A DNA stretch of 64,000 nt from Adiantum capillus-veneris (GCA_014529385.2 CM043959.1:47743928-47807927), one strand, 5' to 3'; shown: positions 33,071 to 44,285, numbered from the stretch's first letter. Translations and numbers: made by a program. The notes: generated from the letters alone by a model not told the origin.

Positions 33071-33915
33071 CAACCACATGCAGGAATTGCAAATTCCTGG
33101 TGATCTCTTAGGCCATGCCAATTATTTGCTGACTTTGCTGCAATATAGCTAAGTAGGAAATGTAGCTCTGGAAGCAAGTGTAAGCCCCCTCTCCTATACG
33201 CCATTGCTCCAAAACTAGAGGCCCTTCCATCATTTTATCCTGCTTTATTTCATACAATGTTGGAGCCTCTAGATGCTGAATAGTATGCAACCTTGGTGAA
33301 CCGTTTTATAGACTAGCGTGTCCAAATGAAAGAAAATGAGCAAACATCACATACTTGTTGAAGAACCATGAAGTCCAAGCCCAAGATAACAACCCTTCTA
33401 TAAGAAAGGATAACTTGGAGATCCTGCTCCTAAGCTTCATGGACTAGAAATTGTGCCAAAAGGAATTGCTACATTTATGCAATCAACCACTTCAACACTC
33501 CCTATTGACACAACACATACCTACAAAAAATAGTGAAAGGCACATGGATAATGCTAGTGACTAGGAGGTATAGAACTTGCTAGCTTTATCGTTGTTCTAT
33601 AGCTCTTCTATAATTCCTCAAGGCTAAATAGCCAGTGCCCACTCGTGTGTCCATTTAGCTAAGATCCAGGTTGACTTAGCGTGCAATGAAATAACATTGG
33701 TCACAATTGGAAGAGTCACAAAATGCAAGCTCAATGTAATGGAGAGGGTAGAGCCAATTGCTATGGGGATTTCTAGCTAGTTGAGAAGATATCCAAAGGG
33801 CTAAAACAAAGATTTCCCTTGAGGGGGAACACTTTGACAAAGACCTGGAAGCTGGCAAGTTTTTTTGTCATATGCTAAATAGTTCATAGAACAAGTGTGC
33901 AAGGATTAGGATATA
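33071..33915. other. Unassigned region, possibly retroelement debris
   Basis: Only short open frames occur, the longest about 60 residues on the minus strand (33,108-33,290 and 33,676-33,858). A VVILGLDFM-like reading near 33,370-33,410 on the minus strand resembles gypsy protease/RT linkers, but weakly. Confidence 0.25.
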
Positions 33916-35036
33916 GGGATTGCAAGGAGAGGTGTGGAGACTGCACTCAAAGCATGAAAGGAAGTATAAAAGCATCAACAAGTTGCATGCCTTAAGAAGT
34001 TTCACAAGCGATCCCCTAACCCTAACCTTGGCCATGGTCAGGGGGATGTCGAACCTCGGTCAAATTAGCTCTCCCCAGAGTAGAGAAAAGAGGGGGATAT
34101 TTTTTTATGAGCATTTTTTGACGAGCGCTTTTTTGGAATCAGATGAGCATATTCTAAAAAAGATTCTCTCTCTTACTCCCTCATTTCCTTGGCACTCTTC
34201 TGTTAGCACTTTATCTCTTCCTCTCTCACGCACTCTATCTCTCTTGGGGCACAATTTAAGGCTTTGCCTTGGCCAAGGGGTTATCCCTTACAGCAGCAAG
34301 GGGCAAGCACAACAAAGCAATTATCTCACGGTTCACACATGATTTGACCTCCAAGCCAAAAAAAAGTGCAGATATTTTATAGATTTTAGAGGTTTTGAAA
34401 TTCGAATATTGCAGAGGTTTTAGCCGTTTTTGACTTCTTCTTCACATTTGAATGGTTTTCCTTTCTTTGAAAGATCAGTTATATGATTGGGTTGGGATAC
34501 TTGTCAGGACAATTTAGGAACAACAATTAGAAAATTGCTCTGTCCCATAGGCGCAAGGTCAAGGCAGTTGCCTTCATGCAACTTCTTGCTATCTGCATCA
34601 TTTCTAATTCAGGCTACTATTTCTTCTAATTGTTATCCAAATAGGATTTCTGAAGTCGCATCATTTTTTATCAGTTATCTTGGCTGTTGGACATTGTTTT
34701 GGCACAACCAAGGGATGTCTACTTGTGGTTGCTCATCAACAATTTGAAAAAGCCTTGCACGATGCTTGTAATATAAGGTATTCATTTCTTTTCTTGTTAC
34801 CACAATACTGCACCATCGATTCAAACATAGACATACATCATGCTTTTGACTTTGAGAACCCTATGCATGTTAGGCCTACTGTTGCAGTGCAGCTGGCTAC
34901 TCTCATGGAGGGTGCTTGCATGACAACTAGCACGGATGACAACATAGAATTGCTTCATTTACAGAACTTTAGAGCATTGCAATCATACAGGTTTGCCATG
35001 GAAACAAATTTTTCACTTTTGAATGAACACATAGAT
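33916..35036 (+). other. Coding-like stretch, unrecognised
   Basis: Open plus-strand frames at 33,920-34,342 and 34,680-35,096 are longer than expected for this AT-rich sequence. The second reads QQFEKALHDACNIRYSFL, then DFENPMHVRPTVAVQLATLMEG and LHLQNFRALQSYRFAMET before entering LTR H2. There is no recognised domain. It could be an exon captured from a host gene or an element's own ORF. Confidence 0.25.
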
Positions 35037-35627
35037 CCATTGAGCACCACACTCCAATCAAATCTACATACACACACAAGCATAGAGAGGGATTAACCAC
35101 TAATTAGGTACAATCTAGCTAATCAAATCATCATTAGCAATTATAAGAAGTATGAGAGAGGCATATTGAAAGAGAATTAAGCATTGATTAGTTTAATCAA
35201 GTCACATGAGCAAGGAGAAGCCCAAGGACTCCATAGCCACACACCTCATGAGCTCTCACCAAAGAGTGGTCTCAACAAATGAGCTTGAGAACCCTAATTT
35301 CTTTTACACACTGCCTTATATACCTAGAGTAAAATATGCAATGTCCTATGCCCAAGGCTTTAGGGCTCCACCACTTACTAAATCTGCAACCTTGGCACAC
35401 TAACTGACTTGTTCTTTACAGCTTGGAACTCCCATTGAGCCCATAACACATTAAAAATATTACAATGGCTTGAAATAAATCGGGAATTTACAATACATGA
35501 CCATTTTGGAAAATGTAAAAGATGTGTAGCTTCAATCTTCACTGCTTCTTTGTATTCATCCTTGATGTGCATTTATATGTCTTCGGTCTTTAGCCGCTTT
35601 TGTTAATTAATGTCAGCTCAGTTAACA
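35037..35627 (-). repeat. LTR H2, minus orientation
   Basis: Reverse-complement relative of H1 (26,316-26,930). It shares the TTCCCGATTTATTTC and TATATAAGGCAGTGTG regions and starts TGTTAAC at 35,627. The purine tract at 35,628-35,640 (complement CGGAAGGGGAGAA) shows it is a 3' LTR. The low end near 35,037 is approximate. A matching LTR pair would have the same orientation; these do not. Confidence 0.7.
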
Positions 35628-36471
35628 TTCTCCCCTTCCGATTTTAGTGCCCGTCCTTGGGCACTATCGAAAAGTGTCTGTGGAGGTTGTGGAAGGTTTT
35701 TGGGTGGTTTTTGATGGGCTGATCATCTTCATTTGTCATTGAGTTTGTTGAAGAGGTTTAATTTGCTGCAGTATCTTCATTGGTCCAAATTTGTTTCTGA
35801 TGTGCGAGATGATGTTTCATTTGTCCTTTGTAATAGCATAATGATGAGGCTATTGCTTATTTATGAAAAGTATGTACAAGGGAAGTAGAATGATGAGGTC
35901 CTAAATTAGGGTCTATTATCTGGATGATCAAAGGGAAAAAACCCAGTGGGAAAAGAGTACCTTTGGGATACGTGCATTATTGCAGTACTTATTAGCATGA
36001 GAAATATCAATAAACTACTCAACGGATTATTTGCTGATAGATATGGAATTAAAAAGGCAACAAATATGAGAGGGTAGCATGATCGAACACTAAGTTTCAT
36101 TGTACGTTATACGGTGTACATATAATACTCTTTAAACGGACATATTATACGATACCTATCTTTATTCGGTCGTATTATAGGATGCCACATCAGTAAAACC
36201 ACCGTATCATAGAATTTCTTAAAATTTTGATTGAAATAATATTTCGATCAAAATAAATCTCTTTATATACCGTGAAAACGGATTGCTTTGCTCATTCTAT
36301 TGATCTCTCTTCCTTATCTCATCTATAGGTGAGCTTTACAACATCAAGAAAAATATAAAAAAGTCAGTTGAAATTTAGTTATATATATTTAGTAAAAATT
36401 TAAAACTTTGGATAATTTAAAAAAAAAACCCTTTCGAGTTTTGAGTTATTGGCTCTTTGTGAAGTATATCT
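35628..36471 (-). other. Polypurine tract and degraded element body upstream of LTR H2
   Basis: Begins with the purine tract. Next is a GTGCCC-GTCCTT-GGGCAC hairpin (35,649-35,666). AT-rich sequence follows with no recognised domain. Around 36,110-36,200 several ATTATACG/CGTATTATA words form short inverted repeats. Confidence 0.35.
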
Positions 36472-36653
36472 TACACTCAGAGGTAAATTAAGTAAGATAG
36501 TTAATGATTACTTGCCTTGTGTAGAGGAAACTCACACTTGGAGGTGATTTAAGATAGTTAAAATTAGCAGTTATTTGTTTTGTGTTGAATATTCACACTT
36601 AGAAGGAACTTTAGTTAAATAGTTAAAGTTAAAAGTTACTTGTTGTGTGTTGA
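36472..36653. repeat. Three-copy tandem repeat of about 60 bp
   Basis: Units begin ACACTCAGAGG (36,474), ACACTTGGAGG (about 36,533) and ACACTTAGAAGG (36,595). Each continues with TTAAGATAGTTAA and TACTTG-TGTGTTGAA. The copies are diverged by roughly a quarter. The repeat stops at the truncated end of copia F. Confidence 0.8.
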
Positions 36654-36690
36654 ACTATGTTCAGAAACCCCCATAGGCTGTACATTTGCC

Positions 36691-37210
36691 TCATTGGAAA
36701 TTACATTCGTATTTCCACCACTGAAAAGTGTCATAAATGTCATGTGAGCTTACATTATTGTCTCTAGTACATGACAGCAAGGGCTGAACAAAATCTTCCA
36801 CAAACACTACATCCTGTGAAACCAGAATACGCTTTGTTTGCGGATGATATAACATGTAACCTTTGCTTTCGGCACTATAACCAACAAAAATACATTTGAC
36901 AGCCTTATCATCCAATTTTCTGCGCTGTGTTTGTGGCACCAAATCATATGCCAAACAGCCAAAAACCCGCATGTGCTCAATAAAAGGCTTTCTATCATGC
37001 CATGCTTCATATGGAGTAATAGACTGCAAAGCTTTCATAGGACACCTGTTAAGTACATAAGTGGCACACATGATGGCCTCAAACCAAAAAGAATGCGGCA
37101 AAGCTTGACATTTGACCATGCATCATGCCATTTCCGTTAGTGACCTCTTTTTCCTCTCAGCAACACCATTTTGCTAAGGTGTGTAAGACACTGTACTCCC
37201 CCCCTTGATC
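36691..37210 (-). pseudogene. Copia F: integrase C-terminal region
   Basis: An open frame of 142 residues: ALPHSFWFEAIMCATYVLNR, KPFIEHMRVFGCLAYDLVP and KCIFVGYSAESKGYMLYHP, then VSQDVVFVED. It is better preserved than in the young copy, continuing past SAESKG. It ends in the linker before the truncation. Confidence 0.85.
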
Positions 37211-37646
37211 GGAATGAAGGGTGCCCATAGTACATTTCGAGACATTTTCAGCCATAGCCAAAAAATTGTTTGAAGCACATAAAAACTTTGGACTTCTCTT
37301 TAAGCGAAAATACCCATGCATGCCTGGAGTAATCATCAATGAAAGTCACGAAGTAAAGGTAATTCCCAAGGACGGAGTTTGCATGGGCCCACAAACATCA
37401 CTATGCACAAGGTGCAACCTGCATGTGGCCCGAACTGAATCCTTTGGAAACTTAGAACGTTGTATCTTACCCAAAATACAGCCTTCACAAACATATTTGA
37501 CAGATGCTTCAAGAGGCGGCAAAGAAGCAACCATATCAGATTTCTACAAACGCAGCAAACTGGCAAAATTCAGATGACCAAAACGTGGATGCCAAAGTTT
37601 TGCATCTGAAATAGCCCTTGAATCTGCAACAGTATTTGCAAAAATG
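37211..37646 (-). pseudogene. Copia F: integrase core and zinc module
   Basis: Frames at 37,221-37,620 give HFGHLNFASLL-like, [31 protein letters not shown] and TMGTLHSDQGGEYS. The catalytic-core segment around 37,240-37,340 is frame-shifted, and about 50 bp present in the young copy (16,500-16,550) is missing near 37,195. It is a dead copy. Confidence 0.82.
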
Positions 37647-38237
37647 TTATCCACACTTGTCATACAAAGTGAGCTTATACAACCCACGGCACAAAAGGCC
37701 AAATGCAACAATTTCATTACCAAAACTGAGATCATGAACTGTACATCTGTCATCCACAAATTTGACTACAAGTCCAGGTCTAGCAAGTGCGGATATAGAC
37801 AAGAGATTCTTCTTGATCCCAGGTACATAAAGTGCATCAACAAGTGTGAAGGAACTGCCATTTGCAGCAGTAAGCACAATCTTTCCAACTCCTTGAACCG
37901 GATAAGAGGCATTGTTGGCACAAGTGACTGAATTTCCATGAGGGACAGACTCGAGAGAGGTAAACAATTCACGATGTGAGGTAATGTGCTTTGTAGCACC
38001 AATATCAAAATACCACACATGTGAATCTACAGCAACTGTCAAGCATGCATTATGGACAACAGGATTGTAAGTGCACTCTGCGCTAAAAGCCCATTCTGCA
38101 TCAACATCAGCAACACAGTCTCCTTTCACAGAAGACTCAACAATGGCTGCATTTATAGTGGAACCACCATTTGCAGTGAAACCACCCTCTTTCTTCTTAG
38201 ACTCTTTGGCCTTCAACTTAGGACACGACTTGATCAA
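37647..38237 (-). pseudogene. Copia F: protease and linker to integrase
   Basis: A 196-residue frame with a Lys-rich zinc-knuckle tail (IKSCPKLKAKESKKK), the protease active-site region WYFDIGATKHITSH, where DSGA has become DIGA, and ALYVPGIKKNLLSISALA. The S-to-I change would be expected to inactivate the protease. The frame is uninterrupted through the linker, unlike in the young copy. Confidence 0.87.
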
Positions 38238-39095
38238 GTGATCATTAGCTTTACAATAATGTCAAGGCATCTTCTTTTTTCCCTTATCACCAAAATTTCC
38301 ATACGAATTGCTACCAGCTGAAGCATTAGGAACATAAGTTTTGCCACTCGCAACAGAACCATAAGAAGTGGTCGCATTGTTGTTACCACCCTTTCTTTGA
38401 GAAGCAATAAAATCCTGTTCAACTGCACGCTGCCTAGTTCTGTTTTTTCTGGAAGCAATGTGCATAATGCATCAAACTTGAAAACTTCAGGATTTTCTTG
38501 GGTCATCAATCTCTAAGTACTAGCAAAAGTCTGGTAGGAATGTGGTAAGGCATCAAGAACATTCTCCACAAGGGAACTGTTTGAAATGACTTCACCTACA
38601 GAAATAAGTTGCTCATTGATATCCTTGACACCAGCAAGGAAAGTGTCCATATCATCTTCCTCATGCATAATCTTCGACTCCAGCTCTTTACGCAGCAAAG
38701 CAATTTTAGCCTCATTCTGGCTTCCATAAAGACCTGCTAGAATATCCCAAGCCTGTTTTGCAGATTTTGCTAAACGAATGTGAGGAACAATGGTGCGCTT
38801 CACAGACAACACAATCAATGCATGAGTCTGCGCATCCTGTACATCCCAACGAGCTTGTTCTGCCGTAGGCAAAACAACTCTAATAGCAGCAATCCTTGCA
38901 ACAAGACCTGCAACATCCTCAACATCGCCTACATCCTCAAATACCAGGACGTACATCAATGCCCTACACAATGTTCCAGACGCCCTTTGACACAAGAACA
39001 TGTTGCATCATATAATCCCACATAGGGTAGTTGTCCCCAAACAACTTGTCCTCAACAGCAAACATCTTGAACACATCTTTGTTGTTGTCAACCAT
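38234..39095 (-). pseudogene. Copia F: gag
   Basis: Start at Met 39,095 (MVDNNK). It has LFGDNYPMWDYMMQHVLVSKGV, AWDILAGLYGSQNEAKIALL and DALPHSYQTFAST, stop, RLMTQENPEV. A frameshift near 38,970 breaks the region after GVWNIV, and the TAG near 38,513 stands where a Trp codon is likely. The zinc knuckle near 38,262 is also damaged (first Cys lost). Confidence 0.85.
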
Positions 39096-39401
39096 GGTAA
39101 ATGCTGCACCTGATGTGAAAACTGTCCAAAAATATGAGAAACAGAGCGGGAACAACACGTGCTATATAGCACAAACCATAGAAGACTATGAGGCACCTGT
39201 TATGCAAAAAACGGCATTGAGAGATATTTTACACAAAATGACGAAATAGCCTGTGCAATACTTCCTGTAGTGGAAACGGAGGTCGAAATGTCGACCTGCG
39301 AATGCTTGCCAAATCTCACTAAAATCGGAGAAAGTGAGCAAGCGTGTGTTGGCGCAGCTGGCCACTAAGCCCGGGAGGACGCAACCTGCTCTGATACCAA
39401 T

Positions 39402-39626
39402 TATTGGAATTAGGGTTGCAGAGAAATGCACACAACTTGGAGAAGACGAAGGAAGCTCAAGGCACACAATAGACAGTGTGTTACTTAGTATGCAATGGAA
39501 AGAGGTAGCCCTAGAGTGATGGACGTATGTACAATGCTCGGGGGAAAAAACCTCCTAAAGAGGGAAAAAATGCCCCAGCTGTCCTAGTAGGTTCACACAC
39601 ATCACTACCACATGTATATGGTAACA
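39402..39626 (-). repeat. 5' LTR of copia F
   Basis: 225 bp, aligning end to end with the LTRs of the young copia element but with more differences. The PBS TGGTATCAGAGC (complement of 39,388-39,399) lies just inside. The outer end TGTTACC at 39,626 is intact. Confidence 0.93.
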
Positions 39627-39858
39627 TTTTTTGGGGAAATATAGACAAAACTATTATGATCACAGAACCCTTCACTCACCTGATACGATTAGTGGACAAA
39701 GAAGCCTCTATCTTTGGATGGGTTTACTGGTACATGCATGAAGCCACTCGTAAGTTAAAAGACTGTACATCTTATGCAGAAAAAGAGAAAGCCTTGATGA
39801 TGTCACTTGTCAAAAGAGGATGGGAGCAGCTGCATACTCCTTTACATGGAGCAGGTTT
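39627..39858 (+). pseudogene. hAT transposase, central fragment
   Basis: The open frame reads FWGNIDKTIMITEPFTHLIRLVDKEAS, FGWVYWYMHEATRKLKDC, and KRGWEQLHTPLHGAGF at its end. This is the conserved mid-region of plant hAT transposases (W, P, VLR.VD, MG.IY.AM, LH.PLHAA). It is cut by copia F on the left and by gypsy B's LTR on the right. Joined after GGTTT to the minus-strand fragment ending at 30,338, the frame continues GAGF-VLDAKF without a break. Confidence 0.88.
39854..39858. other. Target-site duplication GGTTT at gypsy B 5' LTR
   Basis: GGTTT precedes the LTR start TGTCAT. The same five bases, as the reverse complement of 30,334-30,338, follow the LTR outer end at 30,339. Both lie in the same codon context of the hAT gene, so they mark one insertion event. 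Confidence 0.85.
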
Positions 39859-40933
39859 TGTCATAAAATATAATATCTAACTTTACCAAATGATTTTCTC
39901 ATATTAAACTGATCATTTAATGTGGGAGAATAAACGAGAACAAGAGTTAGAGTAGAGACATGTGCTTCAAGACCTATCTCAACACGGGACCAAAAGGAGA
40001 GATGGTTGCATCTCAATAGGGGTCCAAAAGAAGATGGTCTATCAAAGAGAAATGTGCAATAAGTGCTTCTAGACTTACCTCAGCAGGGGACCAAGAGGAG
40101 AGATGTTTACATCTCAATAGGGGTCCAAAAGGAGGTAGTCTATCAAAGAGTAATGTGCATCTAATGGAGCTTAAAAGACCTTAGCGTTAGCTTCATTATA
40201 GACCTCCAATGGTTAGTGTTAAAAGTCCTTTGAACTTAGGCAAGCTAGGAGGTGGGAACCAGACCTAAGCTTGAGGTGCTTGTGGTGCTTGATGACTAAG
40301 GTGCTTGAGGTTCTTGTTGTGCTTGATGACTAAGGTGCTTGAGGTGCTTGTCATGCTTGATGACTAAGGTACGTGAGGTGCTTGTCATACTTAATGAAGA
40401 AGGTGCTTGAGAAGCTTCCCATGCATCGGGGGTAAGGTGCTGGAGTCAAAAAGAGACCCTACAAACATAATGAGGAAGATGCTTGCGAAGCTTCCCATGC
40501 ATAGGGGGGTAAGGTGCTTGAGTAAAAAAGAGAGCCTACAAAATTAATGAGGAAGGTGCTTGAGAAGCTTCCTATGCATGAAAGTCCGAAAGTTAGGGGA
40601 ATATTTGACTTAACCTTCCACTCACCCAAAGGGCACATGGGACACATGTCACACTCTCCCTATGCTTAACCACATGGTGTGCTTGAATGCTATTGGTTGG
40701 GCTAAATAGGGGTCCAATGAGCTTCTAGTTCCACCCAACAAATATCTAGATATTTTCAAGCTCTCTCTCTCTCTCTAAGGGGTAAGGAGGACACTTGTCC
40801 AAAGACTACCCATGTACTTGAATGCATGTTGCATGTGATTGGCTAGGGGGGGAGAGGGGTCCAATGAGATTGAAACATGTGTAAAAGCTACAAATCACCC
40901 CAAGCAAGCAAGGGGGGTGTTGGGGGGATATAC

Positions 40934-40990
<57 letters not shown>

Positions 40991-41686
40991 TCATTTTGTC
41001 AATTCATTCTCACTTGGTGAACGTAGAGGAACTGCACCTCCTTCTCCAAGCTTGTGAGAAGTGAGAGCCTACACCAACACTCTTGGCTATGGAATGCAAA
41101 TCCAAGTAAGAGCCATGATTCAATGCTTAAGCTTGCCATCTTCTCCATCTTCATTACTATGCCATTATGTATGCTAGCAAGAAGAGTTATGATAAGTGAG
41201 GAACTATTTCTTTCTCCTATGGAATGTTTCTTTTTCCTCTTCCCTACCCTCATTCCCTGCTAGCTCTCTCCACCTTCGAAGGTGTTTTGAGGCCTTGGGA
41301 CTGAGGCTTGGGATAGTTAATGCTTTCTACAAAGTTTATGTTATGCTTGTGATGCATGAAGCTTTCCATCTTCCTTGCATCACCAAGGTCACAAGGAATA
41401 CAAAGATTGTATTGTACTAAGTCTCTCTTGATGGGAGAAACTATAATACAAATGCCTATTGGAGGGGGGATGGGCTCCGTATGAATCCAATCCTCAAATG
41501 TTGTCATGTTCTCTAAACACTCTCTCTTGCAAAATTATTGTTCATGCCAAGCTAACTAAGTACCATGTATATGTTGCTACCATCAATTAAGTTCACCCGC
41601 TATGCTCAAAAAGTAATCTCACAAAAGTGCTTCACCTAATTTCCTAATTCTGCTACTCTCAAATTTCATAGGCCATTTCCATTACA
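39859..41686 (+). repeat. 5' LTR of gypsy element B, full length (1828 bp)
   Basis: Begins TGTCATAAAATATAAT and ends CATTTCCATTACA, followed by a PBS. It contains a minisatellite at about 40,270-40,600 (GATGACTAAGGTGCTTGAGG units of about 34 bp, then three of about 75 bp) and a (CA)n run at 40,935-40,987. This is the most complete copy and the reference for D1, D2, A and C. Confidence 0.92.
40935..40987. repeat. (AC)n microsatellite in LTR B
   Basis: About 26 AC units. The corresponding place in the other LTR copies has a short GTGTGTG word (for example 31,037 and 44,870), so it is a local expansion. Confidence 0.9.
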
Positions 41687-41687
41687 T

Positions 41688-41699
41688 TGGTATGAGAGC
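41688..41699 (+). promoter_or_regulatory. Primer-binding site of gypsy B
   Basis: TGGTATGAGAGC, one mismatch (G for C) from the initiator tRNA-Met complement, one base after the LTR. Element C has TGGTATCAAAGC at the same place. Confidence 0.85.
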
Positions 41700-42044
41700 A
41701 TTTGGTTTCTCTTTTCTTGCTTAAGAAGAGAGGTCCTTAAGTAGCCTATTATTATCGATTTTGTTGAGCTCATTATGTGGGATATGGTGCACACCTCGGG
41801 AGCTTTGGTCTTAATAATGGAATATTTTTAGACTTGCCTATGGCTTTATCATTATTGAGCCATAAGAACTCCAAAAGGAGCTATCCCTTGGCAACTTCGC
41901 TATATTAGACTCACTCCACTACTCTCTATAATTAACCAATTCGAGCCCTGGCTGTCGATACTTAAGGCCTATTTTCAAAGTTTAAGAGGAGTAGCAACTA
42001 AGGTTTATAATGAAAGTAATGAATTCCTAGATTCCTCCGAAGAT
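41700..42044 (+). other. Element B leader between PBS and gag
   Basis: Non-coding leader, also present in reverse in element C (about 50,700-51,060). Shared words include CTTATGGCTCAATAATG and CACACCTCGGGAGCTTT. Confidence 0.7.
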
Positions 42045-43146
42045 GTGGCTCCACGAAGAAGGCGGACTAAACAATCGCGAGCTCCTCCCAAGAGGAAACG
42101 GTTAACCCATAGTCCTTCTCCTCATCACTCCAAAAGGGAAGAGAGAAAACAAAGGAAGAAAAGGGCAATAAAGAGGTCACCCTCTTCTCCTTCTTCTTCG
42201 CCTTCCTTCTCTACCAATAAAAGCTATGGCTATTTTCCTGGAGATTACAAGAGGGGAGGACATCGCAAATCTTACCCTGCATGGCGAAGGTCACAAAAGC
42301 TCAAGAAGTTCAAAGAGGGAGGAAAGAGTATCTCTTTCCTTACCTATGATGGCACCTTTGGTGCTACCGACAAAGTATTGGCCTTCATCCAACAATTTGA
42401 TGTGGCCTTTGGAGACAAGGGCTTCATAGAGTCCTCCAAGCTACACCATGTAGCTATGGACTTTAAAAAAAAATCGGCTCGTTCATGAAAATGGTGAAGC
42501 CCCGAAGGCATGGAAAACTCTACGAGTTTCCATCATGAAGCAATTCCTTGCAAGTAATGCAAAGGACAAAGTACTCACCGAATGGCGGAGTTTGAGGCTG
42601 CTCTCTCATGAGTCTATCCACAAATATGTGGACACATTTTGGGATTTATATCTCAAGTCTATTGCCTTTCAAAAGATAGAATTCGCCGAGCAAAAGCAAC
42701 AATTTTGTGTGGGATTACCCAAAGAGATGGCCGAGTAGGTGACCTCTCAACGGCCTAGTTCTATCACCGAAGTAATCCACCACACCAGGGTTGCTTTGCG
42801 CATCAATTTCCAACAAGGGGCTAGACGGAATGTCAAGCCCGTGGAATATAAAGACAAAAGTGATGCCAAGAGGAACACCAACGCTCAAAATTCTTACCAA
42901 GGATATTCCAACAACAACAACAATCGGTCCAAGGAGAAGGGAGTTTACAAAGGTAAATATAAACTCTCTCCTAAACAGCTAGAAGCTTTTCGTAAGATCC
43001 ACAAATGGTTTAAGTGTGAGAAGCAAGGCCATGGTTATCGTCCTTGCCACAAGAGAATTGCCCGCAATGAAACTCCTAGAGTCTCTATGTTTGAAGCTCC
43101 AAAAGAGGATGCTCATTGCCAAGGATTTATCCTTTCCTATGCTTAG
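42045..43146 (+). pseudogene. Element B: gag
   Basis: The basic N-terminus (RRRRTKQSRAPPKRKR and a KRAIKRSPSSPSSSPSFS stretch) leads into the gag core TYDGTFGATDKVLAFIQQFDVAFGDKGF. A frameshift at about 42,470 follows, then FLASNAKDKVLTEWRSL and FCVGLPKEMAE, a stop at 42,736-42,738, and a frame to 43,146 with the zinc knuckle. The knuckle reads WFKCEKQGHGYRPC, where the first Cys of CX2C is Trp; element C keeps CFKCGEQGHSYHPC. Gag forms the virus-like particle. Confidence 0.85.
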
Positions 43147-43527
43147 GGAAAGATGTAAGATCATGATGCCTTTATTTAGTTTGAATCTGGTTCACCTCAC
43201 AACTTCATATCCACGGATTTGACAACCAAGCTAGGCATACAAACCCAAGAGATGGGAGATACATTAGAAGCCGATGGATCTATCAAGGGACAAGACATCT
43301 CAGTTACTCCCTTAATTGGCAAATTGAGGCTTCATGTCCAAAGCTATGTGGACAAAGAGGATTTATTCATCTCCCCCCTCAAACATGAGATTGTTATCGT
43401 TGGGGCACCATGGTTTAACCGCATGGCTTCCAACATGAAGTTCCTTGAAAGGAGAATCTACTTCACCTACAGGGAAAAGAGCATGTACATAGATGCTAAT
43501 GAGTTGGGGAACACCATATCCCTGTAA
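43147..43527 (+). pseudogene. Element B: protease domain
   Basis: Around 43,180 the frame reads FESGSPHNFIS, the gypsy DSGA.HNFIS box with Asp replaced by Glu. The frame then gives DLTTKLGIQTQEMG, SVTPLIGKLRLHVQ, YVDKEDLFISPLKHE and VGAPWFNRMA, ending at 43,527. The active-site change and the stop before it make the protease non-functional. Confidence 0.8.
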
Positions 43528-44285
43528 TAAAGGGAATCAAGAGGAATTAGAGCTGTCTAATTTCCTAAATGGATTCCAAGATGTTTTCATTGATGACATC
43601 CCTAGTGAGATACCTCTAAAATGAGGGATGATGATCATACAATTGAGCTCCTACCCAGAAGCTCACCGCCTAACAAGCCTCCTTATCGAGTTTCACAAGC
43701 TCAACAAGAGGAGATCATGAGGCAAGTGCATGACTTGGTGGAAAAAGGGATGGCGAGGTCTAGATCCTCTCCATTTTGTTCACCATTGCTTTTAGTGCAA
43801 AAGAAAGACGACACATATCACATGTGTGGCGACTATAGAGCGCTAAATAAGAGCACTATCAAAAGAGATTTCTCATGTCGCGGGTAGAGGATCTATTGAT
43901 AAGTTACAAGTTTTGGCGTGACAAATGCTCCAACCGCATTCAAAGTCATGATGGACAAAAATCTTCAGGTTACTCAAATTCTCTTGAGGAGTACAAGCCA
44001 CACCTATAGGTAGTCTTTCAAGTTCTGAGAGAGAATAAGCTTTTCATTAATCAAAATAAAAGAGAATTTTTCGTACAAGAGATTCAATATTTAGGTCACA
44101 TTATCTCTAAAGACGGCACCCATAGGGATGCAAAAAAATTAGAGATAATAAAAGGATGGCCTAACCCAAGGAATCTACAAGAGGTACGAAGCTTCATAGG
44201 TATGTGTGCATACTATAGATGCTTCATTGAAAAACAAAATTCTCGATAATAGCAAGCCCATTACATGACTCGACAAAAAAGAAAA
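43528..44285 (+). pseudogene. Element B: reverse transcriptase lacking its catalytic core
   Basis: RT N-terminus at 43,621-43,880: PPYRVSQAQQEEIMRQVHDL, SPFCSPLLLVQKKD and MCGDYRALNK. Sequence then jumps from DKLQ (about 43,905) to FGVTNAPTAFKVMMDK and again to ILLRS-SH, FKF and RENKLFINQNKREFF. The first gap removes the catalytic-Asp SGYHQ region, the second the YxDD region. The thumb (YLGHIISKDG, KGWPNPRNLQ) follows and the copy stops at about 44,285 against LTR C. The same two gaps occur in element C. Confidence 0.85.

Larger units (their letters stand above)
36661..39626 (-). mobile_element. Copia element F, 3'-truncated
   Basis: Same family as the young copy at 13,888-18,995 and collinear with its positions 15,955-18,995. 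It has a 5' LTR (39,402-39,626) and PBS (complement of 39,388-39,399) but stops at 36,661 in the integrase-RT linker, so RT, RNase H and the 3' LTR are missing. Its LTR outer end directly abuts hAT coding sequence at 39,627, so it inserted in a hAT gene. Confidence 0.92.
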
